From assembly GCA_021731085.1 (NCBI GenBank), contig JAKFYB010000025.1, positions 44,679 to 108,678 of the forward strand: DNA of 64,000 nt, written 5' to 3'. The position numbers and the translations under genes were made by a program. Source of the DNA: Dehalococcoidia bacterium. GTDB lineage: Bacteria > Chloroflexota > Dehalococcoidia > DSTF01 > JACRBR01. This document shows, one piece after another, positions 34,028 through 42,151 of this stretch (the first letter of the stretch is position 1; every line of letters begins with the position of its first letter). The notes below the pieces were generated by a model. It was not told the DNA's origin. It made no database searches and saw nothing but the letters and a program-made list of their open reading frames with translations.

Positions 34028-35029
34028 CTGCGCGCCCTGATTCTTGCCCCGTTCTCGGATCGCTACCTCGCGCGCCTGCGCGCCCGGCTGGACGTCGTCT
34101 ACGAAAGTTGGCTCGACACCAACACGTTGCAGGATCCAGAGGTGCTCGGGGCTCGCATCCGCGAGGAGGGCTTCCAGTTCCTCGTCGTCGAAGCCGATTT
34201 CGTCTTTCCGGAAGTCTTCGACGTGGCCACTGGTCTCCGATGGGTCGGCGTATGCCGTAACGCCTTGAACCAGGTCGACATTCCGTCCGCAACCGAACAC
34301 AGCGTAGCCATCTCCCATGCGCGCGGGCGCAATACCAACGCCGTCGCCGAGATGACCCTCGCGCTCATGTTCTCCCTCGCCAGGCGCATTCCACAGGCGC
34401 ACACGCTCGTATCAGGCGCGGGCTGGCGTGATCCTGCGCTCGGCTACCGTCGCCTCCGAGGGCAAGAAGTCGCTGGCTCAACCGTCGGCGTCATCGGCTT
34501 CGGCCAAATCGGTAGAGAGGTCACAGCGAAATGCGTCACGCTCGGCGCAAAGGTCATCGTCTATGATCCGTACGTGCCGGAACGTCACATCACTGCGCTC
34601 GGCGCGCGCCGCACAACCCTCCCACTGCTCGCGAAATCCAGCGACTTCGTAACAGTTCATGCTGCCGAGAATCGCGGCACCAACCACATCATCGACTCCG
34701 CGTTCCTCGCCCGAATGCAGGCGAAGGCGTTCCTCATCAACACAAGCACAGGCGCACTCGTCGACCACGTCGCGCTCGTCGAAGCATTGGACTCCGGCCG
34801 CGTCGCCGCCGCCGCCCTCGACGTCTTCGAAGGCCACCCGCTCCCGCACTCAAGCCCGCTCATGTCGGCCCCAAATCTCCTCATGACGCCACACATCGGC
34901 GGCGCAACAGCCGAAACAATCGATCGCCACTCCCGCATGATGACGTCCGAGATAGAGCGCATGCTCGACGGCAAGCCCCTGCGCCTCTGCGTTAATCCCG
35001 ATTACACCAAACACGCCGTCGTATCGTAG
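34028..35029 (+). CDS. D-isomer-specific 2-hydroxyacid dehydrogenase
   Basis: A 333-residue NAD-dependent dehydrogenase related to phosphoglycerate dehydrogenase. Motifs: RNTNAVAEMTLALMF, the NAD-binding GVIGFGQIGREV, LINTSTGALVDHVALVEAL with the expected Arg position replaced by Thr-Gly context, and the catalytic His in MTPHIGG. The N-terminal strand RALILAPFSDRYLARL starts right after CTG 34028, with TGGAG seven bases upstream; a TTG at 34127 would remove the whole first strand, and no ATG/GTG is available, so CUG initiation is proposed. It likely oxidises or reduces a sugar-derived 2-hydroxyacid. Confidence 0.82.
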   Translation: MRALILAPFSDRYLARLRARLDVVYESWLDTNTLQDPEVLGARIREEGFQFLVVEADFVFPEVFDVATGLRWVGVCRNALNQVDIPSATEHSVAISHARGRNTNAVAEMTLALMFSLARRIPQAHTLVSGAGWRDPALGYRRLRGQEVAGSTVGVIGFGQIGREVTAKCVTLGAKVIVYDPYVPERHITALGARRTTLPLLAKSSDFVTVHAAENRGTNHIIDSAFLARMQAKAFLINTSTGALVDHVALVEALDSGRVAAAALDVFEGHPLPHSSPLMSAPNLLMTPHIGGATAETIDRHSRMMTSEIERMLDGKPLRLCVNPDYTKHAVVS

Positions 35030-35039
35030 AGGAGAGTCG

Positions 35040-35786
35040 ATGACTCGCCCGATTGCATCCATGGTTCGAGAACGACACGGCAGCCGTCGTGGTTCCACGT
35101 CGTTCTCCCGCGTGCCATCCTGTATCTCGATGACCAACTACAACGCCGAACGCACGGAAGTCCTCGAAGCCGTCCGCCGCATCGTTGGCCTCGGTCTCGT
35201 CGCCCACGCCAGCGGTAACGTCAGCCGCCGCATCACCTCGCAGGATGGCGACTGCTACGCCGTCACGGTGAGCCGCGTCCCGTACCACCGGTACACCATC
35301 GACGACATCGTCGTCGTCGACGCCAACATCGACCAGGTCGAGGGCGATGGCATCCCGTCGAGCGAGTCCCTCGCCCACATGGCCGTCTACGCCGCCCGCC
35401 CCGATGTCGGCGCCGTAATCCACACACACTCGCCGTGTGCCAGCGCCTTCGCCGTAGCAGGGCAGCCTATCCCCTGCATCCTCGACGAGCAGGTCGTCAC
35501 GCTCGGCGGCCAGATCGAAGTGGCCGAGTACGGCGCCTCCGCCAGCCAAACCCTCGCCGACAACGCCGTGGTTGCTCTCGGTGATCGAGCCGCCGTGCTC
35601 CTCCGCCACCACGGCGTCATCGGCGTCGGCCGCGATCTTGAAGAGGCCGTAGCCGTCGTCGAACTCACCGAGCGCGTCGCCCGCATCCGCCTGCTCAGCC
35701 TCCAGCTCGGACCAGACACGCAGCTCCCGCCGGACGTCGTCTCTGTCGAGCAGAAGATGTATCGCATGATGAAAGGCTGGAAGTGA
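35040..35786 (+). CDS. class II aldolase/adducin family protein
   Basis: A 248-residue protein with HASGNVSRRI, PSSESLAHMAVY, VIHTHSPCASAFAV and LLRHHGVIGVG; the His residues of HTH and HHG would bind the zinc of L-fuculose-phosphate-aldolase-like enzymes. It could cleave a phosphorylated ketose or act as a decarboxylase/epimerase relative. ATG 35040 is preceded by GGAGAG, though homology begins nearer Met31 (35130). Eleven bases after the dehydrogenase stop. Confidence 0.82.
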   Translation: MTRPIASMVRERHGSRRGSTSFSRVPSCISMTNYNAERTEVLEAVRRIVGLGLVAHASGNVSRRITSQDGDCYAVTVSRVPYHRYTIDDIVVVDANIDQVEGDGIPSSESLAHMAVYAARPDVGAVIHTHSPCASAFAVAGQPIPCILDEQVVTLGGQIEVAEYGASASQTLADNAVVALGDRAAVLLRHHGVIGVGRDLEEAVAVVELTERVARIRLLSLQLGPDTQLPPDVVSVEQKMYRMMKGWK

Positions 35787-36152
35787 GTGCAGGTTCCGTC
35801 ATTCCTCCTCCGCCGGCTCTACGTCAAAGGCAGCCTCCGCAACGAAGACGGCGGTTGCGCCTTCGATCTCCAGAACGCCCTCGGCTCCGGCTACGCTGAC
35901 CAGGTCTTGCCACTGCTCATCGACGGGGAGGCGATTCCACCCGAACAGTGCGCGTTCGTCATCGACGGTAGCGCACAGCCCTTCTCCGAAATCACCGCCG
36001 ACAACCCGATGACCCTCGCCATGAACCGTGATCTCACCGTCCGCATTGACGGTCACACGCTCGCGTCCGGTGACCACAGCATTGAAATGGCCTTCATCGT
36101 CACGGGCATGGGTGAGATGCGTTTCGATGTGAAGGACACCATCGATGCCTGA
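35787..36152 (+). CDS. DUF6379 / C-glycoside deglycosidase beta-subunit-like protein
   Basis: A 121-residue beta-rich protein starting GTG directly after the aldolase stop. The pattern VPSFLLRRLYVKGSLRNEDG, an ADQVLPLLIDGEAIPPE segment and GDHSIEMAF resembles the small DUF6379 subunits that accompany TIM-barrel partners in C-glycoside deglycosidases. No alpha-type TIM-barrel partner is visible in this operon. Assignment is from memory of the family's pattern and needs a profile search. Confidence 0.55.
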   Translation: MQVPSFLLRRLYVKGSLRNEDGGCAFDLQNALGSGYADQVLPLLIDGEAIPPEQCAFVIDGSAQPFSEITADNPMTLAMNRDLTVRIDGHTLASGDHSIEMAFIVTGMGEMRFDVKDTIDA

Positions 36153-37008
36153 AGCGCTTCCACCTGAACTCCCGCCCATCGACTACAACCAGCGCTGGCA
36201 CGACATGGTCGAACGCCGCCGCATCCAGATGGAGACCGCGTACGCGGCGAATGGTGTCGTGAACAGCGACTACTGGGGCAAGCGCGCAAAGAACTACCGC
36301 CAGGCCCTCCACACGCGCACCGAAGAAGATCCGTTCTTCGTCCGCGTCCGCGACACCGTCACATCAGCCACCACAGTCCTAGATGTCGGCGCAGGCACCG
36401 GCCGCCATACACTCGCGTTAGCCCCGCACGTCGCGCGAATCACCGCCGTAGACCCATCCGAAGCGATGCTTGCCTTCCTGCACGAGGATGTCGCCGCTCA
36501 GCGCCTGACCAACGTCAGCGTCGTGCACTCCGAATGGCTCGACGCTGACGTGGAACAGGCAGACATCGTCATCTGCTCCCACGTCCTCTACCCCATCGCC
36601 GACCCGCTTCCGTTCGTCCGCCGTCTCGAACAGCACGCCCGCGAACGCGTCTTCATCTACCTCCGTCTCGACCCGATACCGACCGATATGGGCCTGTGGT
36701 CAGACTTCTACGGCATACCGCTCCAGGCGCAGCCGAGCGCCTTCGACCTGTTGAATCTGCTCGCCAAGGCGGGCATCATGCCCGACCTCGAAGTGGTGAA
36801 TCACCGCTTCACGCTGACATTCGAGTCAGTAGACGAGGCGGTCGAACACGTCAAGAACTCGCTCTGCCTGAACGAGGACGACGAACGCGCGATGGCGAAA
36901 CTACGCAGCGTGCTGCAGGCAAGACTGAAACCATGGCCCGATGGCCGACTCGGTCCCGACGTAGCCTGGGCCCGCACAGCCATCATGAGCTGGGAGCCAG
37001 CAGGGTGA
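36145..37008 (+). CDS. class I SAM-dependent methyltransferase
   Basis: A 287-residue protein. VLDVGAGTGRHTLALAPH is the SAM-binding motif I, AVDPSEAMLAF motif II and ADIVICSHVLYPI the later strand. The N-terminal 60 residues (DYWGKRAKNYRQAL) fit small-molecule methyltransferases. It overlaps the DUF6379-like gene by eight bases and closes the operon. Substrate unknown. Confidence 0.85.
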   Translation: MPEALPPELPPIDYNQRWHDMVERRRIQMETAYAANGVVNSDYWGKRAKNYRQALHTRTEEDPFFVRVRDTVTSATTVLDVGAGTGRHTLALAPHVARITAVDPSEAMLAFLHEDVAAQRLTNVSVVHSEWLDADVEQADIVICSHVLYPIADPLPFVRRLEQHARERVFIYLRLDPIPTDMGLWSDFYGIPLQAQPSAFDLLNLLAKAGIMPDLEVVNHRFTLTFESVDEAVEHVKNSLCLNEDDERAMAKLRSVLQARLKPWPDGRLGPDVAWARTAIMSWEPAG

Positions 37009-37071
37009 CGGCGTCGGTTGGGGAGCAGCCCGCTGCGCTCGCTCTGGTCGACAGTCGCTACACGTGGATCA

Positions 37072-37929
37072 CTACGCTTTGGAGGCCCGCCGTCGCAACC
37101 ACTCGAGCACAACTCGCGCCAACTCCTCCGGCCGATCCGTTGGCACCGAGTGGCCCGACGAGTCAATCTGCACCAGCTCCCCATCCGGCATCGACGCAAC
37201 CATCGCCTCCGCGACGCGACGAGGCAGTGTGTCCGTCCGCCCACCGCGCACGAGAAGTGTCGGCATCGCGAGATGCGATAGCCCATCCGTCAGGTCAGCT
37301 GGTTCCCACGTGATCTGCAGCTTCGGATCCCACTTCAACATGACGCCGCCGCCCTCCGCCTCTCGCAGGTTCCACTGCGTTCGGTATCGCAGATTCTCCT
37401 CGGGCGCCGTCACGTTGTCGGGGCGGACGGATTCAAGAGCCGCTTCGAAGTCCACGAATCGCCCGTGACCGTCGCGCGCCTGCCGTTCGAACTCGTCGCG
37501 GTTCGGCCAGCGATCCGGATCCAGCCGAGGCGGGATGTCGATCACGATCAGTCGCGACACGCGCTCCGGATGTGCGAGCGCGTACGCCATCGCGTTGTGC
37601 CCGCCCATCGACAACCCCATCAGCACAAACCGCTCTATGCCCCAGGCTTCCCGCAGCGCCTCAAGATCATCAACGAAGTCCTGTGTCGAGTACGTCTCCG
37701 GATGCGGCAGCGTGTCCCCATGCCCCCGCTGGTCCGGCGCCAGCAACCGATACTCCAGCGCCAATTCCGGCGCCACGTGGTCCCAGATGTGCGCATGACC
37801 CGTCAGCCCATGAAGCAGCACCATCACCGGCGCATCAGCCACCGGCACTGCCCGCCCCCACTCCAGCCAGTGAAACGCAAGCCCCCGCAGTAATTGTGTG
37901 TGGTCCGTGTACCCAGTGATGGTCTGCAT
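37072..37929 (-). CDS. alpha/beta hydrolase
   Basis: A 285-residue alpha/beta hydrolase: oxyanion-hole VLLHGLTGHAHIWD, RGHGDTLPHPETYS, nucleophile elbow GLSMGGHNAMAYA, and the catalytic His in IDSSGHSVPTD. It resembles esterases and epoxide-hydrolase-like enzymes; the substrate is not inferable. ATG 37929 gives the family's usual N-terminus. A longer frame from 38076 would reach into tlyA. Convergent with the methyltransferase gene. Confidence 0.88.
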   Translation of the reverse strand: MQTITGYTDHTQLLRGLAFHWLEWGRAVPVADAPVMVLLHGLTGHAHIWDHVAPELALEYRLLAPDQRGHGDTLPHPETYSTQDFVDDLEALREAWGIERFVLMGLSMGGHNAMAYALAHPERVSRLIVIDIPPRLDPDRWPNRDEFERQARDGHGRFVDFEAALESVRPDNVTAPEENLRYRTQWNLREAEGGGVMLKWDPKLQITWEPADLTDGLSHLAMPTLLVRGGRTDTLPRRVAEAMVASMPDGELVQIDSSGHSVPTDRPEELARVVLEWLRRRASKA

Positions 37930-37948
37930 CTCGACTCCCAACGCAAGT

Positions 37949-37985
37949 CTACTCCGACTTCTGACCTCTGACATCCGACGACCAT
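37949..37985. repeat. degenerate 7-8-nt repeats at the tlyA 3' end
   Basis: Reads CTTCTGACCTCTGACATCC, i.e. tandem TCTGACC/TCTGACA-like units. Similar short arrays occur at 42120-42150, 45350-45370, 52276-52300 and 63975-64000, each just after a gene end. Confidence 0.45.
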
Positions 37986-38716
37986 CCCGCATCCTTCCGC
38001 AGCCACAGAAAGAACTCCCGATTCCCCGCCGGCCCCAACAGCGGCGACTGCGCAACCCCCCGCACCCGCAGTCCATGATTCACGCACCACCACGTCACCC
38101 GCCCGATAACCGTCGCGTGTACAGAGGCATCCTTCACGACCCCGCGCCGGTCCACCTCCCCGCGCCCCGCCTCGAACTGCGGCTTCACCAGCGCCACGAT
38201 GTCCGCTTTCGGCTGCAGCAAGCGGCCGACGTTCTCCAGCACCTGCGTCAGCGAAATGAACGACACATCCACAACCGCGATGGCTGGCGAGTCAGGCAGT
38301 GACGCCAGATCCCGTACATGCGTCCTCTCCATCGAGACAACCCGTGCATCATCCCGCAAACGTGTATCGAGCTGCCCGTACCCGACATCGACCGCGTACA
38401 CGCGCGCTGCCCCCCGCTGCAGCACGCAGTCCGTAAACCCGCCGGTCGAAGCCCCTGCATCCAGCACCACCAGATCCGCCACATCGATCTCAAATCGCGA
38501 GAGCGCATACTCCAGCTTTTCACCCCCGCGCGAAACAAATCGCGCCCCCTCCGGCACCTCGATCACGGCATCCGCGCCCACCAGCGCGCTAGCCCGCAAC
38601 TCTACCTGACCAGAAACCAGCACTCCCCCCGCAAGGATCAGCGCGCGCGCCTTCTCCCGCGACGGCACAAGCCCTCGCTCGACGAGGACGACATCCAGGC
38701 GCTGACGCTTGCTCAT
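37949..38716 (-). CDS. tlyA: TlyA-family rRNA 2'-O-methyltransferase
   Basis: A 255-residue protein: N-terminal S4 RNA-binding domain (RLDVVLVERGLVPSREKARA, LILAGGVLVSG), then FVSRGGEKLEYAL, and a FtsJ-type SAM domain with DAGASTGGFTDCVL and PQFEAGR. The family 2'-O-methylates 16S C1409 and 23S C1920 and affects capreomycin sensitivity. The last residues (DVRGQKSE) are encoded by a degenerate repeat at the 3' end that also supplies the stop. Confidence 0.9.
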   Translation of the reverse strand: MSKRQRLDVVLVERGLVPSREKARALILAGGVLVSGQVELRASALVGADAVIEVPEGARFVSRGGEKLEYALSRFEIDVADLVVLDAGASTGGFTDCVLQRGAARVYAVDVGYGQLDTRLRDDARVVSMERTHVRDLASLPDSPAIAVVDVSFISLTQVLENVGRLLQPKADIVALVKPQFEAGRGEVDRRGVVKDASVHATVIGRVTWWCVNHGLRVRGVAQSPLLGPAGNREFFLWLRKDAGWSSDVRGQKSE

Positions 38717-38915
38717 CGTACGTCCACGCTCCGAGCATACGACGTGCAAACGCTATGTCGTACCACCATCTGTGAATTGGAATCGCCTGAGCGTCTCCAG
38801 CGGGCGACTTAGTCGACAGACTCAGCAGCGGTCATCGCTGGTCGTCGCGCCGCACCAACCTTTACTCGTGCTCCATCATTGTCCGCAGTACCGCGGCAAG
38901 GTAGGCTCCGCAGCG

Positions 38916-40199
38916 ATGAACATCGCATCCAGCGCCGAAGGTGCTAACCCGGAAAATCGGCTTCGGAGGCATCATGCGGGACTCGCCGCCGTTCGGCAGG
39001 ACGCTCGCCGCAGCGCTCCACCAGGTGCCGGCTACGAGTTCACTTCGCCGCTGGGTGGGTTGCTAAACGTACTGCGCTTTTGTTGGACCTCCGACGACTT
39101 CGTGGGCACGGTCTTGTATCGCCTGCGGGTGTCACTAAGAGATCGCGGCGTTCCCGCTCTTCCGTGGCTCATCGACCGGTTCTGCGCTGCCGCCTTTCGC
39201 ATCCGTATCGCCGACGATGTCGTGATCGGACAAGGCCTGCATGTGTTGCACGGCAATGTCACCATCGAAGGGTCGACGCGCATCGGCACCAACGTCTCGA
39301 TTGCTCCGTGGGTGTCCGTCAGCGGCGACACCTTTCAAGACGCGGACACGTCCATTGGCGATGAGGTGTTCATCGGCACTGGCAGTACCATCCGCGGCCC
39401 GGTAATCATCGGCGATCGCGCTGTCATCGGCGCCAGGGCCGTCGTGACAGACGACGTCGCGCCGGATACAACCATCGTCGGCAACGGAACCGTCTCACAC
39501 CCAAGCGCTGATCCGTCGCGTGCAAAGCCTGTCCCCTCCACAAGCTACGAACTCCCCGCTGGGTCTGCCGCGGTCAGGTGGAGCCACAAGGACCACCCAC
39601 CACTCGGCCTCGCCCTCCGCACCGACAGCGTGGCCTTCGCCACAAACTCCAACGATCCCCGTGATGTATCTTCCCGAGGCGGCCAATGGCGAAACGTGCT
39701 GCGTCTCCTTCTCCAATCACGATCCTTCGACGCGGTCGGCCTGTATCGCCTTCGGACAGCGTTTCGCGCACTCGGCCTGCCGCTTCTTCCGGCCATCGTG
39801 AACAAGCTAAACGTGACCGTCTTCAACGTACGAATCGGAGAAGCCGTGCGCATCGCTCCGGGCATCTGCATTCCACGTGGAAACGTCGTCATCGACGGAA
39901 TCGGCGCAATCGACACTGGATGCGTGATCGGCCCCTCATCGACCATAGGACTCCAGCGAGGCCTTCATTACGGCCCGCGCATTGAGTCTCACGTTCGCAT
40001 TGGCGCAAACGTCGCCATCCTCGGCGACATCCGAATCGGCCGTGGCGCGAAAATCCGCCCCGGCTCGGCAGTGGTACGTGACGTCCAGAACGATGCAATC
40101 GTCGCTGGAGTGCCCGCGCGCACAGTCCCGCCGGACGCGCCAGAACCGGCGGGCACTAGGAAGACAAGGGAAGACTTCGAGGCAGAGCCGGTGGACTAA
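38916..40199 (+). CDS. tandem-duplicated left-handed beta-helix acyltransferase (serine-acetyltransferase-like)
   Basis: A 427-residue protein made of two similar halves. Each has a helical lead-in (LLNVLRFCWTSDDFVGTVLY and WRNVLRLLLQSRSFDAVGLY) followed by a hexapeptide-repeat LbH domain (GQGLHVLHGNVTIEGSTRIG... and APGICIPRGNVVIDGIGAI...) with the VIIGDRAVIGARAVVTDDVAP and ILGDIRIGRGAKIRPGSAVV coil pattern. Single-copy relatives are serine acetyltransferases and capsule/nodulation acetyltransferases, which trimerise; here one chain supplies two units. ATG 38916 is chosen since the longer frame from 38709 is low-complexity upstream sequence. The 3' end overlaps a convergent gene by four bases. 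Confidence 0.8.
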   Translation: MNIASSAEGANPENRLRRHHAGLAAVRQDARRSAPPGAGYEFTSPLGGLLNVLRFCWTSDDFVGTVLYRLRVSLRDRGVPALPWLIDRFCAAAFRIRIADDVVIGQGLHVLHGNVTIEGSTRIGTNVSIAPWVSVSGDTFQDADTSIGDEVFIGTGSTIRGPVIIGDRAVIGARAVVTDDVAPDTTIVGNGTVSHPSADPSRAKPVPSTSYELPAGSAAVRWSHKDHPPLGLALRTDSVAFATNSNDPRDVSSRGGQWRNVLRLLLQSRSFDAVGLYRLRTAFRALGLPLLPAIVNKLNVTVFNVRIGEAVRIAPGICIPRGNVVIDGIGAIDTGCVIGPSSTIGLQRGLHYGPRIESHVRIGANVAILGDIRIGRGAKIRPGSAVVRDVQNDAIVAGVPARTVPPDAPEPAGTRKTREDFEAEPVD

Positions 40200-41092
40200 C
40201 GGACTGCCATCTCCGGCAGCTTCGCCAGCAGCTTCTTCGTCGACACAACGTGGTGATCAAGCCGCATCTCGTTCGGCGGCACACCCAGCGCCAACCCGAT
40301 CATCTGCGGCAAGTGCAGGATCGGCAGATCGATCTCGTGCTTCGTCACTTCCTTTGCTGCAGGCTGCTGCGCGTCGAGGTTCAGGTGGCACAGCGGGCAG
40401 GGTGACACCAGTGCGTCAGCGCCCAGGTCCTGCGCTTCGTGGATGTGGTTCCCCGCCTGCTTGAGTGAGTTCTCGCGGTTCACCGTCAGGATCGGAAACC
40501 CACAGCACTTCTTCGAGCCTTCATAGTCCACAACAGTCGCGCCCACCGCCTCGATCACCATCTCGAGATAGTGGTCGCGGTCTGGGTGCTCTTCCTTCCC
40601 GAGGATCGAGCTCGGTCGCAGGATGTAGCAGCCGTAGAACGGCCCGACACGCAGTCCCGTGAGCGGCCGCTTCACGAGCGACTTGATTTTGTCGAGCCCG
40701 ATGTCTTCCACCAGCACCCAGAGAAAGTTCTTGATCTCGAGACCCGGCGTGTAGTGCAGACCCTCGTCAGCGAGGATAGCGTTGACCTTCGCGAGGTACT
40801 CCGGCCGCTTCGTCAGCTTGTCCTGCACCATGCTCTCGATGCCTTGGCACGTCGAGCAGATGTTCATCAGCGGCATGCCCATCTGCTGGGCCAGCGCGAA
40901 CGTCCGCGCATTCAGCGCGTCGCCCATCTCGGGGTTCTGCTCCTGCAACACGCCTGCGCCCGTGCACGTCGCCTGGTCAAGCTCATGCAGTTCCAGATCG
41001 AGTTCCTGAGCAACGCGCTTCGTCGCCAAATACAGCTCCGGCGCCGCGCCCTTCGACACACAGCCCGGCCAGAATGCGTACTTAAGCGTCAT
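40196..41092 (-). CDS. HdrB-like CCG-domain subunit of succinate dehydrogenase (class E type)
   Basis: A 298-residue protein with two cysteine-rich CCG modules: FWPGCVSKG...CTGAG...CSTCQG and YGCYIL...KKCCGFP...SPCPLC. CCG modules bind unusual Fe-S clusters in heterodisulfide reductase HdrB. In some archaea and bacteria such a protein replaces the classical heme-b membrane anchor of succinate:quinone reductase (SdhE). Its position directly after sdhA and sdhB (11-base overlap with sdhB) supports that role. Electron acceptor (quinone or another carrier) is not known from the sequence. Confidence 0.82.
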   Translation of the reverse strand: MTLKYAFWPGCVSKGAAPELYLATKRVAQELDLELHELDQATCTGAGVLQEQNPEMGDALNARTFALAQQMGMPLMNICSTCQGIESMVQDKLTKRPEYLAKVNAILADEGLHYTPGLEIKNFLWVLVEDIGLDKIKSLVKRPLTGLRVGPFYGCYILRPSSILGKEEHPDRDHYLEMVIEAVGATVVDYEGSKKCCGFPILTVNRENSLKQAGNHIHEAQDLGADALVSPCPLCHLNLDAQQPAAKEVTKHEIDLPILHLPQMIGLALGVPPNEMRLDHHVVSTKKLLAKLPEMAVR

Positions 41093-42092
41093 GCGCCTTC
41101 ACCTCCGCCTTTACAGGCTTCAAGGACGCGGACTTCCGAACGACGTTCCGCACCCGGTCCATTCCGTGCATCTTGTGGGAGCCGGGGAAGCCCGGCGGAA
41201 TCACTTGCCCGATCGGCAGCTTGCCGGCGCGCAGCATCTTCAACGCGCCCGGCATTTCCTTCATCATTCGCGGCACGTTGAACATGCCGACCGAACCCGG
41301 CACCATCCAGATCTCATTCAGCCGCCCACCGTCTTCGATGGACTTTGTGAAGATCCCCGTGTGCCGCGCGCCAGCGTTGCCCTTGATCCCCGCCTCGAGC
41401 GCCATCTCGCGAAGCTGCATGATGCGGTTCATCGGCGCCACGCCCTTCGGACACACCTCGACGCACATGTTGCACCGCGTGCAGTCCCAGATCCCGCCGT
41501 ACTCCGACAGCTTCTCGAGCCGGTCGTGCTCGTGGTCGTCACGCGGATCCGCCGTCGCTCGATATGCCTTCGCGAGGGCCGCCGGCGCAATGAAGTTCTT
41601 GTCGACCTCCAGCACGGTGCAGTCGCTCACGCATGCCCCGCACATGATGCAGTTCATCACGTGCGTCAGGTCGATCATTGCCTCGTTCGGGACGCGAAAT
41701 TCGGCTTCAGGCGTCGGGCCTTCAGGTTTAATGTACGGGTCCACCTGACGCATCTTCGACCAGAACGACTCCATGTCGTTCACGAGGTCCTTGATCACCG
41801 GCATGTTGCCCATCGGCTCGACGACGATCTCGTGTTCAGGATTGTCTCGCGTCAGCGCGATGACCTTCGCCCGGCATGCCAGTCGCGCCCGCCCGTCAAC
41901 GCGCATCGAACACGAACCGCAGATCGCGCTCCGGCACGAACATCGCAGCGCCAGCGTCCCGTCCTCGTACTCGCGCACCTGGATCAATGCGTCGAGCAGC
42001 GTGACGCTGTTCTCGGTTTCGATCTCGTACTTGCTGTACGAAGAATCGCCCGTTTCAGGATTGCTGCGTTTTACCTTGAGCTTGACCTTCAT
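41082..42092 (-). CDS. sdhB: succinate dehydrogenase/fumarate reductase iron-sulfur subunit
   Basis: A 336-residue Fe-S protein. The N-terminal ferredoxin domain has CRSAICGSC and a fourth Cys in RLACRAK (2Fe-2S). Two clusters follow: CIMCGACVSDC and CTRCNMCVEVCPKG (4Fe-4S and 3Fe-4S type). The C-terminus is about 80-100 residues longer than a normal SdhB (ending in a Pro/Lys-rich stretch) and may contact the HdrB-like subunit. It transfers electrons from FAD of SdhA to the anchor. Confidence 0.92.
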   Translation of the reverse strand: MKVKLKVKRSNPETGDSSYSKYEIETENSVTLLDALIQVREYEDGTLALRCSCRSAICGSCSMRVDGRARLACRAKVIALTRDNPEHEIVVEPMGNMPVIKDLVNDMESFWSKMRQVDPYIKPEGPTPEAEFRVPNEAMIDLTHVMNCIMCGACVSDCTVLEVDKNFIAPAALAKAYRATADPRDDHEHDRLEKLSEYGGIWDCTRCNMCVEVCPKGVAPMNRIMQLREMALEAGIKGNAGARHTGIFTKSIEDGGRLNEIWMVPGSVGMFNVPRMMKEMPGALKMLRAGKLPIGQVIPPGFPGSHKMHGMDRVRNVVRKSASLKPVKAEVKAHDA

Positions 42093-42151
42093 GTCCCAAC
42101 TCCGTTCGCCGCAAGCATCGCCCCTAACGACCGACGCCCAACGCCCAACCC

